This document shows positions 32,401 to 40,220 of a DNA stretch of 64,000 bases, one piece after another; the stretch's first letter is position 1; the number at the start of each line of letters is the position of its first letter. This stretch comes from Pseudomonas citri (GTDB taxonomy: Bacteria; Pseudomonadota; Gammaproteobacteria; Pseudomonadales; Pseudomonadaceae): NCBI RefSeq assembly GCF_025336485.1, contig NZ_JAODAB010000023.1:33615-97614 (forward strand). The letters run 5' to 3'. Below the pieces are notes generated by a model. It did no database searches, was not told the DNA's origin, and saw only the letters and a program-made list of their open reading frames with translations. The position numbers and the translations under genes were made by a program.

Positions 32401-33147
32401 ATGAATACAACGTTCTCCTGCGTAGGGTGCGGCAAATGCTGCACCGATCACCACGTCCCCCTGACCCTCGACGAAGCCCGGATGTGGTCGGATGACGGTG
32501 GTCAGGTGATCGTCCTGGTGGAGGCCTTCCTGCCCAACGGCCTCGGCCTGCCGACGGCGCAGCGCGAACACGCGGAACGTCGCTCGACGGTGGTCCACAG
32601 CGGCACCACCGAAGCCTTCGTGGCGATCACCTTCGCAGCCTATAACGCCGGACGTTGCCGGAATCTTGACGAAGACAACCTGTGCCGCATCTACGAGCGT
32701 CGTCCCTTGGTGTGCCGGATTTATCCCATGGAGATCAACCCGCACATCCCGTTGGACATCACCCGCAAGGATTGCCCGCCTGAATCGTGGGAAACCGGGC
32801 CGCAACTGATCCTCGGCGGTGAACTGGTCGACCGCGAACTGGCCCGGTTGATCGAGCGCTCGCGCCAGGCCGACCGTGAGGACATCGCGCTCAAGGAGCG
32901 CATCTGCGCCTTGCTGGGCATCCGCACCACGGCGTTGAAGGGAGACGGGTTCACCGCCTACCTGCCAGACATGGCCGCGTTCGCCGCCGCCCTCGAGCAG
33001 GCGCCTCGGCAGCCGGGACAGCAGACCGGTGAGTGGCAGTTCCACGTCTCTTGCGATGAAGTGGCCAACCAGGTGCAGGCCAGCGGCGCGCGGGTCGTGA
33101 CTGAAGCGCCTGCCCACTACGCCTTTATTTCCCTGCGGGCGGCGTAG
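32401..33147 (+). CDS. YkgJ family cysteine-cluster protein
   Basis: The 248-residue protein begins with a CxxCxxCC motif (CVGCGKCC, residues 6-13), and has further cysteines in RCRNLDEDNLCRIYERRPLVCRIYP. This is the YkgJ/UPF0153 pattern, thought to bind a metal or iron-sulfur cluster. The biochemical role of the family is unknown. The C-terminal half (about 150-248) is helical with no recognised domain. It stands between cheV and ghrB, on the same strand. Confidence 0.85.
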   Translation: MNTTFSCVGCGKCCTDHHVPLTLDEARMWSDDGGQVIVLVEAFLPNGLGLPTAQREHAERRSTVVHSGTTEAFVAITFAAYNAGRCRNLDEDNLCRIYERRPLVCRIYPMEINPHIPLDITRKDCPPESWETGPQLILGGELVDRELARLIERSRQADREDIALKERICALLGIRTTALKGDGFTAYLPDMAAFAAALEQAPRQPGQQTGEWQFHVSCDEVANQVQASGARVVTEAPAHYAFISLRAA

Positions 33148-33247
33148 ACATCCAGAAACGGCTTCGTCCTGTCGCACGCCCCTCTCGCCTAACCCGCGCC
33201 GAGAATGTTAGCGTGCTTGGTATCCACTCCCAGACGAGCCCTGCACG

Positions 33248-34219
33248 ATGAAAAAAACCGTACTTGCCTTCAGCCGTATCACGCCCCAAATGGTCGAGCG
33301 CCTGCAACAGGACTTCGACGTCATCGTGCCCAACCCGTCGAATGGTGACATCAACGCCCAATTCAGCGAAGCCTTGCCCCATGCCCACGGCCTGATCGGT
33401 GTCGGGCGCAAGCTCGGGCGCGAGCAGCTCAAGGATGCGGCCAACCTGCAAGTGGTCTCCAGCGTGTCAGTGGGCTACGACAACTATGACCTGGCCTATT
33501 TCAACGAGCGCGGGATCATGCTCACCAACACCCCTGACGTCCTCACCGAAAGCACCGCCGACCTGGCCTTTGCCCTGCTGATGAGCAGCGCCCGCCGCGT
33601 CGCCGAACTGGATGCCTGGACCAAGGCCGGGCAATGGCAGGCCACGGTCGGCCCGCAATTGTTCGGCAGCGATGTGCATGGCAAGACCCTGGGTATCGTC
33701 GGCCTGGGCAACATCGGTGCAGCCATTGCCCGGCGCGGCCGGTTGGGATTCAACATGCCCATCCTCTACAGCGGCAACAGCCGCAAGCCCGAATTGGAAA
33801 ACCAGTTGGGCGCGCAATTTCGCGAACTGGACCAGTTGCTGGCCGAAGCGGATTTCGTTTGCCTGGTAGTGCCATTGAGCGAGAAAACCCGCCACCTGAT
33901 CGGCCAACGCGAATTGGCCCTGATGAAATCGAGCGCGATCCTGATCAACATTTCCCGTGGCCCGGTGGTGGATGAACCGGCCCTGATCGAAGCCTTGCAG
34001 AACAACCGCATCCGCGCTGCCGGGCTGGACGTCTACGAGAAAGAGCCGCTGACCGAATCACCGCTGTTCCAGCTGAAAAACGCCGTCACCCTGCCCCACA
34101 TCGGCTCGGCGACCCACGAAACGCGCGAAGCCATGGCCAATCTGGCTGTGGATAACCTGCGAAGTGCCTTGATGGGTGAACGCCCGCAGAACCTGGTCAA
34201 CCCGCAGGTCTGGAAATAG
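33248..34219 (+). CDS. ghrB: D-2-hydroxyacid dehydrogenase (glyoxylate/hydroxypyruvate/2-ketogluconate reductase)
   Basis: The 323-residue protein belongs to the D-isomer 2-hydroxyacid dehydrogenases. The NAD(P) motif is GLGNIG at 152-157. The catalytic arginine lies in NISRGPVV, and the Glu/His pair in KEPLTESPLF and LPHIGSATHETR. The N-terminus and STADLAFALLMSSARRVAELD resemble GhrB and 2-ketogluconate reductase TkrA. The exact substrate, glyoxylate, hydroxypyruvate or 2-ketogluconate, cannot be settled from sequence. A REP-like perfect hairpin follows. Confidence 0.88.
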   Translation: MKKTVLAFSRITPQMVERLQQDFDVIVPNPSNGDINAQFSEALPHAHGLIGVGRKLGREQLKDAANLQVVSSVSVGYDNYDLAYFNERGIMLTNTPDVLTESTADLAFALLMSSARRVAELDAWTKAGQWQATVGPQLFGSDVHGKTLGIVGLGNIGAAIARRGRLGFNMPILYSGNSRKPELENQLGAQFRELDQLLAEADFVCLVVPLSEKTRHLIGQRELALMKSSAILINISRGPVVDEPALIEALQNNRIRAAGLDVYEKEPLTESPLFQLKNAVTLPHIGSATHETREAMANLAVDNLRSALMGERPQNLVNPQVWK

Positions 34220-34226
34220 GAATACA

Positions 34227-34258
34227 CCGTGGCGAGGGCGCTTGCTCCCTCGCCACGG
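34227..34258. repeat. REP-type palindrome after ghrB
   Basis: CCGTGGCGAGGG and CCCTCGCCACGG form a perfect 12-bp stem around CGCTTGCT. This is a known style of Pseudomonas REP and may also end transcription of convergent genes. Confidence 0.7.
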
Positions 34259-34280
34259 GACTATCACCGGACGTTGTGGC

Positions 34281-35183
34281 TCAGCGGGCGCCCAAGGCGA
34301 CTTTCACCGCCGCCGGCCGGGGTTTGCGAAAGACCAGCACGTTACCCAGCATCACCAACACCAGCCCGACCAGCGCCGGTGCCGTCCACTGATAGCCCTC
34401 GGCATACGCCGAGACATTCAACGCCACCACCGGAAACAGCACCGTGCAATACGCCGCCCGTTCCGGCCCCATGCGTCCCACCAGCGTCAGGTAAGCGGTA
34501 AAGCCAATCACCGAGCCTGGAATCACCAGGTATGCCAGCGAGCCGATGTAACGCGTGTTCCATTCCATGTCGAAGGGGATGCCGTTGAACAGGCACCACA
34601 GCGCCAGCATCGCCGCACCGTAGGCCATGCCCCAGGCATTGGTGGTCAATGGCTTGAGCCCGGCCTTCTGTTGCAGGCTCGAGAGCATGTTGCCCGCCGA
34701 GAAACACAAAGTCCCCAACAGCGCCAACGCCAACCCGAGCAAGGTTTGCGGGCTCGCGCTGTGACCGGCCAGTTCCGGCCAGAACAGCAGCCCCAACCCC
34801 AGCAACCCCGAGGCGCCTCCCAGCAGCACGTTGCGGGCAATCCGCTGGCCGAAGAACAACCGGGCATTGAGGGCGTTCCAGAGTGTGGCGGTGGAAAACA
34901 CCACGGCGATCAAGCCACTGGGAATCCATTGGCTGGCCGTCAGGAAACACATGAAGTTGACGCAAAACAGGCACAGGCCCTGGGCCACGCAAATCAAATG
35001 ACCACGGCGATTCATCACCTGCAAGCGCCGGCTGAGCAAGAGCAGCGCAAACAGGATCAGGGCCGCGAGAGCGAAGCGATAGACAATCGACACCGGGATG
35101 GCGACCACCCCCAGTTGCAGTTTCAACGCAATCCAGGTGGTGCCCCAGATGAGCACGGTAAGCAAGTACAGCGAGAGGTTCAT
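34281..35183 (-). CDS. EamA/DMT family transporter
   Basis: The 300-residue protein has ten hydrophobic helices in two EamA repeats (about 1-140 and 150-290). The start MNLSLYLLTVLIWGTTWIAL is typical, and the last helices PALVGLVLVMLGNVLVFRK close the second repeat. Such carriers usually export amino acids or metabolites. AGGAG lies 8 nt before ATG 35183. The divergent AraC-type gene begins 142 bp away and may regulate it. Confidence 0.88.
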   Translation of the reverse strand: MNLSLYLLTVLIWGTTWIALKLQLGVVAIPVSIVYRFALAALILFALLLLSRRLQVMNRRGHLICVAQGLCLFCVNFMCFLTASQWIPSGLIAVVFSTATLWNALNARLFFGQRIARNVLLGGASGLLGLGLLFWPELAGHSASPQTLLGLALALLGTLCFSAGNMLSSLQQKAGLKPLTTNAWGMAYGAAMLALWCLFNGIPFDMEWNTRYIGSLAYLVIPGSVIGFTAYLTLVGRMGPERAAYCTVLFPVVALNVSAYAEGYQWTAPALVGLVLVMLGNVLVFRKPRPAAVKVALGAR

Positions 35184-35324
35184 GACGGCGACTCCTGACA
35201 ATGAGCATCAGTGTCACGCCACCCAGCCCCTTCGCGCTTGCGTAAACTTGCGGTTTTGTCGACGCGCTGGCTGGCATGGGCCGGTCGACAGAGTAGGATG
35301 CAAGGCGTCGATAGAGAAACGATC

Positions 35325-36200
35325 ATGCCCACACTGCAAACCCTGCAAGTCTTCCAAGCCTTGAACAGTTCGCCCAACGCCCGCCTGGAACACAGTGCCG
35401 AGCTCGGCGACGGCATGGCGGCCGCTTTGTGGAGCAACCATCACGACGCCCGGGACTACGAGGCGCCGACCCATCACACGTTGTCCTGCTACATCGCCGG
35501 CGGCACCGGTACGTTTCGTCGCGAACGACCCGACGCCACCGGCGCGCCCGACAAACTCTGCGTGCTGCCGGCAGGGCATGAATCGGCCTGGGTCATCAAC
35601 GGCGACATTCGCCTCGCGCACCTGTACTTCAGCCCCGAACAATTCGCCCTCGGTTGCGTCACGCTGCTGGATCGCGAACCCCGGCAAGTGCAATTGTGCG
35701 AGGCCACCTTTCTCGATGATCCACAACAGGCGCGGCGCTTCCGGCAATTGATCGCACTGAACTGGGACGAGCCCGGCGAACGCCTGCTGACCACCAGCCT
35801 GGCCCACGAGTTGCTCGATCATTTGCTCCTCAGCCAGGTTGGCCTGCGCCAGGGGCTTCGCCTCAAGGGCGGGCTGGCCCCACACCAGCGGCGGATGCTG
35901 GTGGATTACATCGACACCCACCTGGACGACGCCATCAGCCTTGGGCAGCTCGCAGCGCTGTGCACCTTGTCCGAATACCACTTTGCCCGGATGTTTCGCG
36001 AAAGCTTCGGCCTGCCGCCGCATCAATACGTACTGGCAAGACGCCTTGCCCGCGCGCAGCAGTTATTGCGCAACACCTCCCAGGCACTGGGCGAGGTGGC
36101 GCTGGCCTGTGGATTTGCCAGTGCCAGCCACTTTACCAACCGTTTTCGCCAGGCCCTGGGGGCAACGCCCGGGGAGTATCGGCAGGCGTTCTTGCGATAA
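35325..36200 (+). CDS. AraC-family transcriptional regulator
   Basis: The 291-residue protein has a cupin-type N-terminal sensor part and two C-terminal helix-turn-helix units (ISLGQLAALCTLSEYHFARMFRESFG; LGEVALACGFASASHFTNRFRQALG). The ending GATPGEYRQAF is standard for the family. ATG 35325 is the best start; upstream in-frame starts exist at 35211 and 35298. It is divergent from the EamA carrier, a likely target. The ligand is unknown. Confidence 0.88.
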   Translation: MPTLQTLQVFQALNSSPNARLEHSAELGDGMAAALWSNHHDARDYEAPTHHTLSCYIAGGTGTFRRERPDATGAPDKLCVLPAGHESAWVINGDIRLAHLYFSPEQFALGCVTLLDREPRQVQLCEATFLDDPQQARRFRQLIALNWDEPGERLLTTSLAHELLDHLLLSQVGLRQGLRLKGGLAPHQRRMLVDYIDTHLDDAISLGQLAALCTLSEYHFARMFRESFGLPPHQYVLARRLARAQQLLRNTSQALGEVALACGFASASHFTNRFRQALGATPGEYRQAFLR

Positions 36201-36202
36201 AC

Positions 36203-36232
36203 AAAACGGGCCTGCGATGGCAGGCCCGTTTT
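36203..36232. terminator. Bidirectional terminator
   Basis: AAAACGGGCCTG/CAGGCCCGTTTT with CGATGG loop, between the convergent AraC gene and HPF-like gene. Confidence 0.85.
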
Positions 36233-36258
36233 CAGTGGGAATTGAAATGAACGCGGTT

Positions 36259-36669
36259 TCAGCCGTGGAGCGCAGCCCGTTCGTTCTCCAGGAATTCCTC
36301 TTCCAGCATGGCATCGGCCAGGGCGACGGACTCGGACGGCGTCGCGGTAGCTGAGCGCTTGCCGCGCAGCTTACCGAACAAGTGTTCCAGTGCGTTCTCG
36401 AGCTTGGTGGCGGCGCCTTCGATCGCCAGTTCCAACGACTCGGCCTTGTGCGCGACGGAGATTGGCTGATGGCCCTTCGGCCGTGCTTCAAGCTGGCAAC
36501 GCAGGTCATGGGGACCCGGCTTGTCGCCGTTTTCATCGCGTAGATGAACTTCGACCCGTGTCAGGTCTTCTTCGTAACGTTCGAGCGTGCTCTCGATGGT
36601 AGTACGTACCCACTCCTCCAGTCGGATGCTGCTTTGAATATGGTTATCGCTGTTGACTTGGATTTGCAT
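36259..36669 (-). CDS. HPF/RaiA family ribosome-associated protein
   Basis: The 136-residue protein (MQIQVNSDNHIQSSIRLEEWVRTTIESTLERYEEDLTRVEVHLRDEN...) has the fold signature of ribosome hibernation factors, with beta-alpha-beta-beta segments and LAIEGAATKLENALEHLFGKLRG. These proteins bind the 30S decoding region and promote inactive ribosomes. The usual Pseudomonas hpf lies near rpoN; this copy is separate and carries an acidic C-terminal extension. It is a paralogue of uncertain role. Confidence 0.82.
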   Translation of the reverse strand: MQIQVNSDNHIQSSIRLEEWVRTTIESTLERYEEDLTRVEVHLRDENGDKPGPHDLRCQLEARPKGHQPISVAHKAESLELAIEGAATKLENALEHLFGKLRGKRSATATPSESVALADAMLEEEFLENERAALHG

Positions 36670-37120
36670 AGTTCATCCCTTATTTCGGCTAGCTCGCCAG
36701 GGGCCTGTCGACGTTAGCGCAACGGCCCCTTGAGTACAGAGTCGGGCTGGCGGAGGAACAATTCAAGCCCCCTGAAAAGATAAATATTCCTTTGCAAATA
36801 ATGCCGGACAACGAGCAAAAGCCCTGTTAATGTCGGGAATTGCCTCGCCCCTCCTTCGCCGCTCCGTTGCACCGCCTGCGAACACTTCCTGCCCCGAAAA
36901 GGGCTGCCCAGACACCCGCATTGCCATGTCCCCCACGCCCCTCGACCGGGTTCATTGTCCGAGGTTTTTTCCGGCATGGCCCTTGCTACTTCCCCACGGG
37001 CTGCCAGCCCTGGAACCCTACGATGAACTCGATCATGGAATGGCCGATGGTCCGGAGTTGCGAACTAATCACGACCACGGTCGGTCAACAACTGCACGTT
37101 CAATCAGGCGGTGACGCATC
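36670..37120. other. Intergenic region upstream of the HPF-like gene
   Basis: About 450 bp without a supported gene. The overlapping short frames are Pro/Arg-rich shadows without ribosome sites. A possible minus-strand promoter (TTGTCC, 17 bp, AATATT near 36790-36815) would serve the HPF-like gene. No terminator or repeat stands out. Confidence 0.45.
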
Positions 37121-37438
37121 ATGGACAACCCTTTTCAGGTCATTACCGACGCTTTTGCGCCGCAGTACCAGATCAATCTGAGCATCCAGGGCCTGGATGG
37201 CCGCATCATGCTGACCCTGTCCAAGGCCGGGCGCATTGTCGCCAGGCGCATGATCAGCGCCCAGCAGCGCAACGACCCGGAGCGGCTCAAACGCCTGGTG
37301 CAAAGCATTCAGTTCGGCATCGCTATCGAACAGGGCCACAGCGCCGTGGCCATTCTTGAAGCCATGACCGACGGCGGCAACATCAAGCTGCCACCTCCCC
37401 AAGTCCAAGGCTGCGCCTCCAGCACTGCCGGGCTTTAG
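37121..37438 (+). CDS. Small conserved protein, DUF3509-like
   Basis: The 105-residue protein reads MDNPFQVITDAFAPQYQINL with middle part GRIMLTLSKAGRIVARRMIS and RLKRLVQSIQFGIAIEQGHS. It resembles the small Pseudomonas-restricted DUF3509 family as I remember it. No membrane helix or signal peptide is seen. It is convergent with psiE, whose stop lies 13 bp away. Function unknown. Confidence 0.65.
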   Translation: MDNPFQVITDAFAPQYQINLSIQGLDGRIMLTLSKAGRIVARRMISAQQRNDPERLKRLVQSIQFGIAIEQGHSAVAILEAMTDGGNIKLPPPQVQGCASSTAGL

Positions 37439-37451
37439 ACGCCGCTGGTTT

Positions 37452-37952
37452 TCAGATCTCGCCCTTCTCCACCTCGACCGGCTCGCTGGAACCCGCACCG
37501 GCCTTGCGGTGCGGGTGCTCGATCTTCACCGAGGGGAACTGCGACGAGGCGTAGCGCACTACAAGGATCGCGAAAGCCAGCAGCAAAATACCGCCACACA
37601 AGTAGATGATCCCCATGTCCGGCGGGTTGTGGTGGGAAACATTGGAAATCAGCAGGCGTGTCAGCGCCGTGATGGCGACGTAGATCAGGAACCGCACCGG
37701 CATGTGGTTGGTCTTGAAATAAATCCCGACCATCGCACCCAGTTCGAGATAGATGAACAGCAGCAAAATATCATCGATCTTGATATTCCCTGCCTCGATC
37801 ATCTGCAAAAACTCCATCACCGAGGCCCAAGCGGTCACGGCCCCGATGGCGAACAGCGCCAGGTAGTGGAAACTTTCGACGAACAGGTTGCCCAGGGACT
37901 CGGCCAATTGGTGGACGTTCTGGCGCAGGTTCTCGGCCCAATTGATTTTCAC
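37452..37952 (-). CDS. psiE: Phosphate-starvation-inducible protein PsiE
   Basis: The 166-residue protein has four hydrophobic helices. Segments ESFHYLALFAIGAVTAWASVMEFL, DDILLLFIYLELGAMVGIYFKTNHMPVRFLIYVAITALTRLLI and LAFAILVVRYASSQFP match PsiE, an inner-membrane protein of unknown activity induced by phosphate limitation in E. coli. I found no clear Pho box upstream; a perfect dyad lies at 38006-38025. Confidence 0.88.
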   Translation of the reverse strand: MKINWAENLRQNVHQLAESLGNLFVESFHYLALFAIGAVTAWASVMEFLQMIEAGNIKIDDILLLFIYLELGAMVGIYFKTNHMPVRFLIYVAITALTRLLISNVSHHNPPDMGIIYLCGGILLLAFAILVVRYASSQFPSVKIEHPHRKAGAGSSEPVEVEKGEI

Positions 37953-38005
37953 GGTGTAGTTTCCTTAGGTCGGCTCGACCGGATGATGCGGGTTGGACGT
38001 GACGG

Positions 38006-38025
38006 TTTTTCTGCATGCAGAAAAA
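38006..38025. promoter_or_regulatory. Perfect 20-bp palindrome between psiE and yebG
   Basis: TTTTTCTGCATGCAGAAAAA is self-complementary. It lacks the GC-rich stem of a terminator and could be an operator for psiE (54 bp upstream of its start). Confidence 0.5.
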
Positions 38026-38091
38026 AGGCCAGCGGGTAGGCTACATTAAAAAGCCACTACCCAACGGCAAGGGATTCGCTTATCCTTTTGC

Positions 38092-38107
38092 CTGTATATA
38101 AACACAG
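38092..38107 (+). promoter_or_regulatory. LexA (SOS) box of yebG
   Basis: CTGTATATAAACACAG fits the LexA consensus CTG-N10-CAG with an AT-rich centre. It lies 42 bp before the yebG start. Confidence 0.8.
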
Positions 38108-38148
38108 TATTCACACAGATAACCCATTGAAGGCATGTGAGGTGGTGA

Positions 38149-38409
38149 ATGGCCGTCGAAGTGGTATACCGCAGCAGCCGGGATTTGGAGCGCTTGTTCA
38201 TGGATAAAGCCGAAGCTGACCGTCATGACAAAATGCTGGAGCTCGCAGAATTGCTGGCCGAGGTGTTGCAAAAAGCCGTTCCATCGCTGAGCGAGCAACA
38301 GGTCGAGGAAGCCGGGATCTACATGGCGAAGAACCGTGATGTGTTCGCCAAGGCATTCAAGAGCCAGCCGGACGCCTTGTCCGAACTGCTCAACCCGTCG
38401 GACGAATAA
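38149..38409 (+). CDS. yebG: SOS-induced protein YebG
   Basis: The 86-residue protein begins MAVEVVYRSSRDLERLFMDKAEADRHDKMLELAELL and aligns with E. coli YebG (MAVEVKYVVIREGEEKM...), a LexA-regulated protein of unclear function. A clear LexA box sits upstream, which supports the call independently. It ends before a long REP-type inverted repeat. Confidence 0.88.
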   Translation: MAVEVVYRSSRDLERLFMDKAEADRHDKMLELAELLAEVLQKAVPSLSEQQVEEAGIYMAKNRDVFAKAFKSQPDALSELLNPSDE

Positions 38410-38411
38410 CC

Positions 38412-38487
38412 TAAAAAGATCGCAGCCTTCGCCAGCTCCTGCACGGTGTATTCCATGTAGGAGCTGGCGAAGGCTGCGATCTTTTTT
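38412..38487. repeat. Long inverted repeat (REPIN), possible bidirectional terminator
   Basis: Two 28-base arms beginning AAAAAGATCGCAGCCTTCGC and its complement flank an 18-base centre. The AAAAA/TTTTT ends let it terminate both yebG and the convergent MocR gene. This is a common Pseudomonas repeat family. Confidence 0.8.
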
Positions 38488-39874
38488 AGTAATAGCGGCG
38501 CGGATCGGAATCGATCAGGCTGGCCAGCTTGGTCAGGGCAAAACGCAATTCGTCCTGACTGGTAGACGACATCAGCACCAGACGCACGCAACGGGTGGTT
38601 CCGGAGCGCTCAGCCTGGAATTGCGTACCGCTGAGCACCAACACGCCGTTGGCCCGGGCCAGCATGGCGAACTCGTCGCTGGTCCATGGTTCGGGCAACG
38701 TCAACCAGACGTGATAGGAATAAGGCTGGGTCTTGAGTTCGTAATTGGCAAAGATTTCCTGGGCAATCGCCTGCCGCCCAGCGGCTTCGTTGCGCTGGAT
38801 ACGAATCAGTTTTTTATCCAGGCCTTCGGTAATCACATTGCTGGCCAACTGCGCAGTCAATGGCGACGGCATCCAGACGCTGCTGCGCACCATTGAGGTC
38901 AGCCGCGACAGCAGTTTCGGCGGGCTGTAGAGATAGCCGATGCGAAGGGCCGGCATAACCGACTTCGACAAGCTGGTCAGATACACCGAACGGTCCGGTG
39001 CAAATGCCGACAATGGCTTGATCGACGGGTCGGTGGCCAGGAAGCCGTAGATGTCATCGTCCAGAATGATGAAGTCGAACTCTTCCGCCAGCGCCGCAAT
39101 CTGGGCCCGACGCTTTTGCGACATGATCGCCGCCGTCGGATTCTGGCAGGTCGCCACGCAGACCAGCATCGTCGGTTTTTCGCGCAGGCACAACTCACGC
39201 AACGCCTCGGGGATAATGCCCTCGTCATCCATCGGCACGCCACGCAGCCGGCGCTCAAGGCCATGGGCCAGGGAAATGATGCCGGGGTAACAAAGCGCTT
39301 CGCAGAGCACCAGGTCACCGGCATTGGTCAGGGCGCTCATCGCAACCATCAAGCCATGCTGGGCGCCTGCGGTGAGCACCACTTGCTGCCATTGCGCATC
39401 GGGCAACGAATGGCGTAACCACTGCGCCCCTGCCTCGCGATGGGCCGGATGCCCACCGTCCGGCGCATAATCCAGAGTGCGGGCAAAATCGGTGCTCTTG
39501 GCCATGCCCACCAGCGCGTCACGCAACCAGAACTCCAGGGTTTCGCTGGAGGGCTTGATGATTGAAAGATCGAGCCACTCCGACTGCCCCAGGTTCAAGG
39601 GCGCGACGTTGTTGCTCGCCGGCAGCTCCAGCTGCTTCTGGTTGAGCACATACGTGCCACGCCCCACCTCCCCCTGCACCAGTCGACGCCGGTGGGCTTC
39701 GCCATAGGCCCGGCTGATGGTGCCCGGCGTGACATTCAACGCGGTGGCCAGCTCGCGCAGGGTTGGCAGGCGATCACCTTCGTTCAGCACGCCGTTGCTG
39801 ATATCGCGTGCCAACGCATCGGCAATCGACAAATACATCGGCTGGCTGAACTCGCTTAGCTGGGGAACCCACAT
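38486..39874 (-). CDS. MocR/PdxR-family transcriptional regulator (GntR-aminotransferase fusion)
   Basis: The 462-residue protein has a GntR-type winged helix (about 12-80, PMYLSIADALARDISNGVL; RELATALNVTPGTISRAYGE) fused to a class I aminotransferase-like domain (about 110-455). The PLP lysine is in TSLSKSVMPALRIGY, and CQNPTAAIMSQKRR and DDDIYGFLA are typical. MocR proteins use PLP or PLP-ligand adducts as effectors. It is divergent from benE across an AT-rich 346-bp region with repeated operator-like elements. The C-terminus abuts the REPIN: the stop codon lies within its last bases. Confidence 0.9.
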   Translation of the reverse strand: MWVPQLSEFSQPMYLSIADALARDISNGVLNEGDRLPTLRELATALNVTPGTISRAYGEAHRRRLVQGEVGRGTYVLNQKQLELPASNNVAPLNLGQSEWLDLSIIKPSSETLEFWLRDALVGMAKSTDFARTLDYAPDGGHPAHREAGAQWLRHSLPDAQWQQVVLTAGAQHGLMVAMSALTNAGDLVLCEALCYPGIISLAHGLERRLRGVPMDDEGIIPEALRELCLREKPTMLVCVATCQNPTAAIMSQKRRAQIAALAEEFDFIILDDDIYGFLATDPSIKPLSAFAPDRSVYLTSLSKSVMPALRIGYLYSPPKLLSRLTSMVRSSVWMPSPLTAQLASNVITEGLDKKLIRIQRNEAAGRQAIAQEIFANYELKTQPYSYHVWLTLPEPWTSDEFAMLARANGVLVLSGTQFQAERSGTTRCVRLVLMSSTSQDELRFALTKLASLIDSDPRRYY

Positions 39875-40220
39875 GAATGTTCACTACCCATCGTAGAAAT
39901 GATCAATATCCGAGCATATCACATGGAGGTTAGGCAACTAATAATTCGACTCAATCAGACAATTGAGTCGATTGAAGTGATGATTGATTCGCTACGCATC
40001 AGATCACAATGAATTCATACGAATAAATAAAATCCTTATTTATCAATCAAATAAAAACATAAAACAAAAAAGGTCGATACTCACAACGAAAAAATATCTA
40101 GCAACAAGCGTCTCGACTATTGAATCAATTCAATCTATTAAAATACACTGACATCGAATCGAATCAATCGACTCAATCATCCTGATCACCGCGCGCTCCG
40201 TCGCGCCAAGTCGAGACATC
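39875..40220. promoter_or_regulatory. AT-rich divergent control region of the MocR gene and benE
   Basis: CGACTCAAT (39947-39955) and ATTGAGTCG (39962-39970) form a perfect inverted repeat. The same 12-mer TCGACTCAATCA occurs at 39946-39957 and 40168-40179. More TCGATT/AATCGA cores lie at 40153-40170. MocR regulators often bind paired direct repeats, so these are operator candidates. Confidence 0.55.

Noticed and set aside
36840..37181. Two overlapping plus-strand frames of about 94 and 113 codons
   Set aside because: Proline/arginine-rich, mutually overlapping, no ribosome site and overlapping the start of the DUF3509-like gene; they look like GC-driven shadow frames.
38413..38486. Long inverted repeat considered as a miniature transposable element with its own target duplication
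   Set aside because: No flanking target duplication seen; sequence fits the common Pseudomonas REPIN class and works as a shared terminator.
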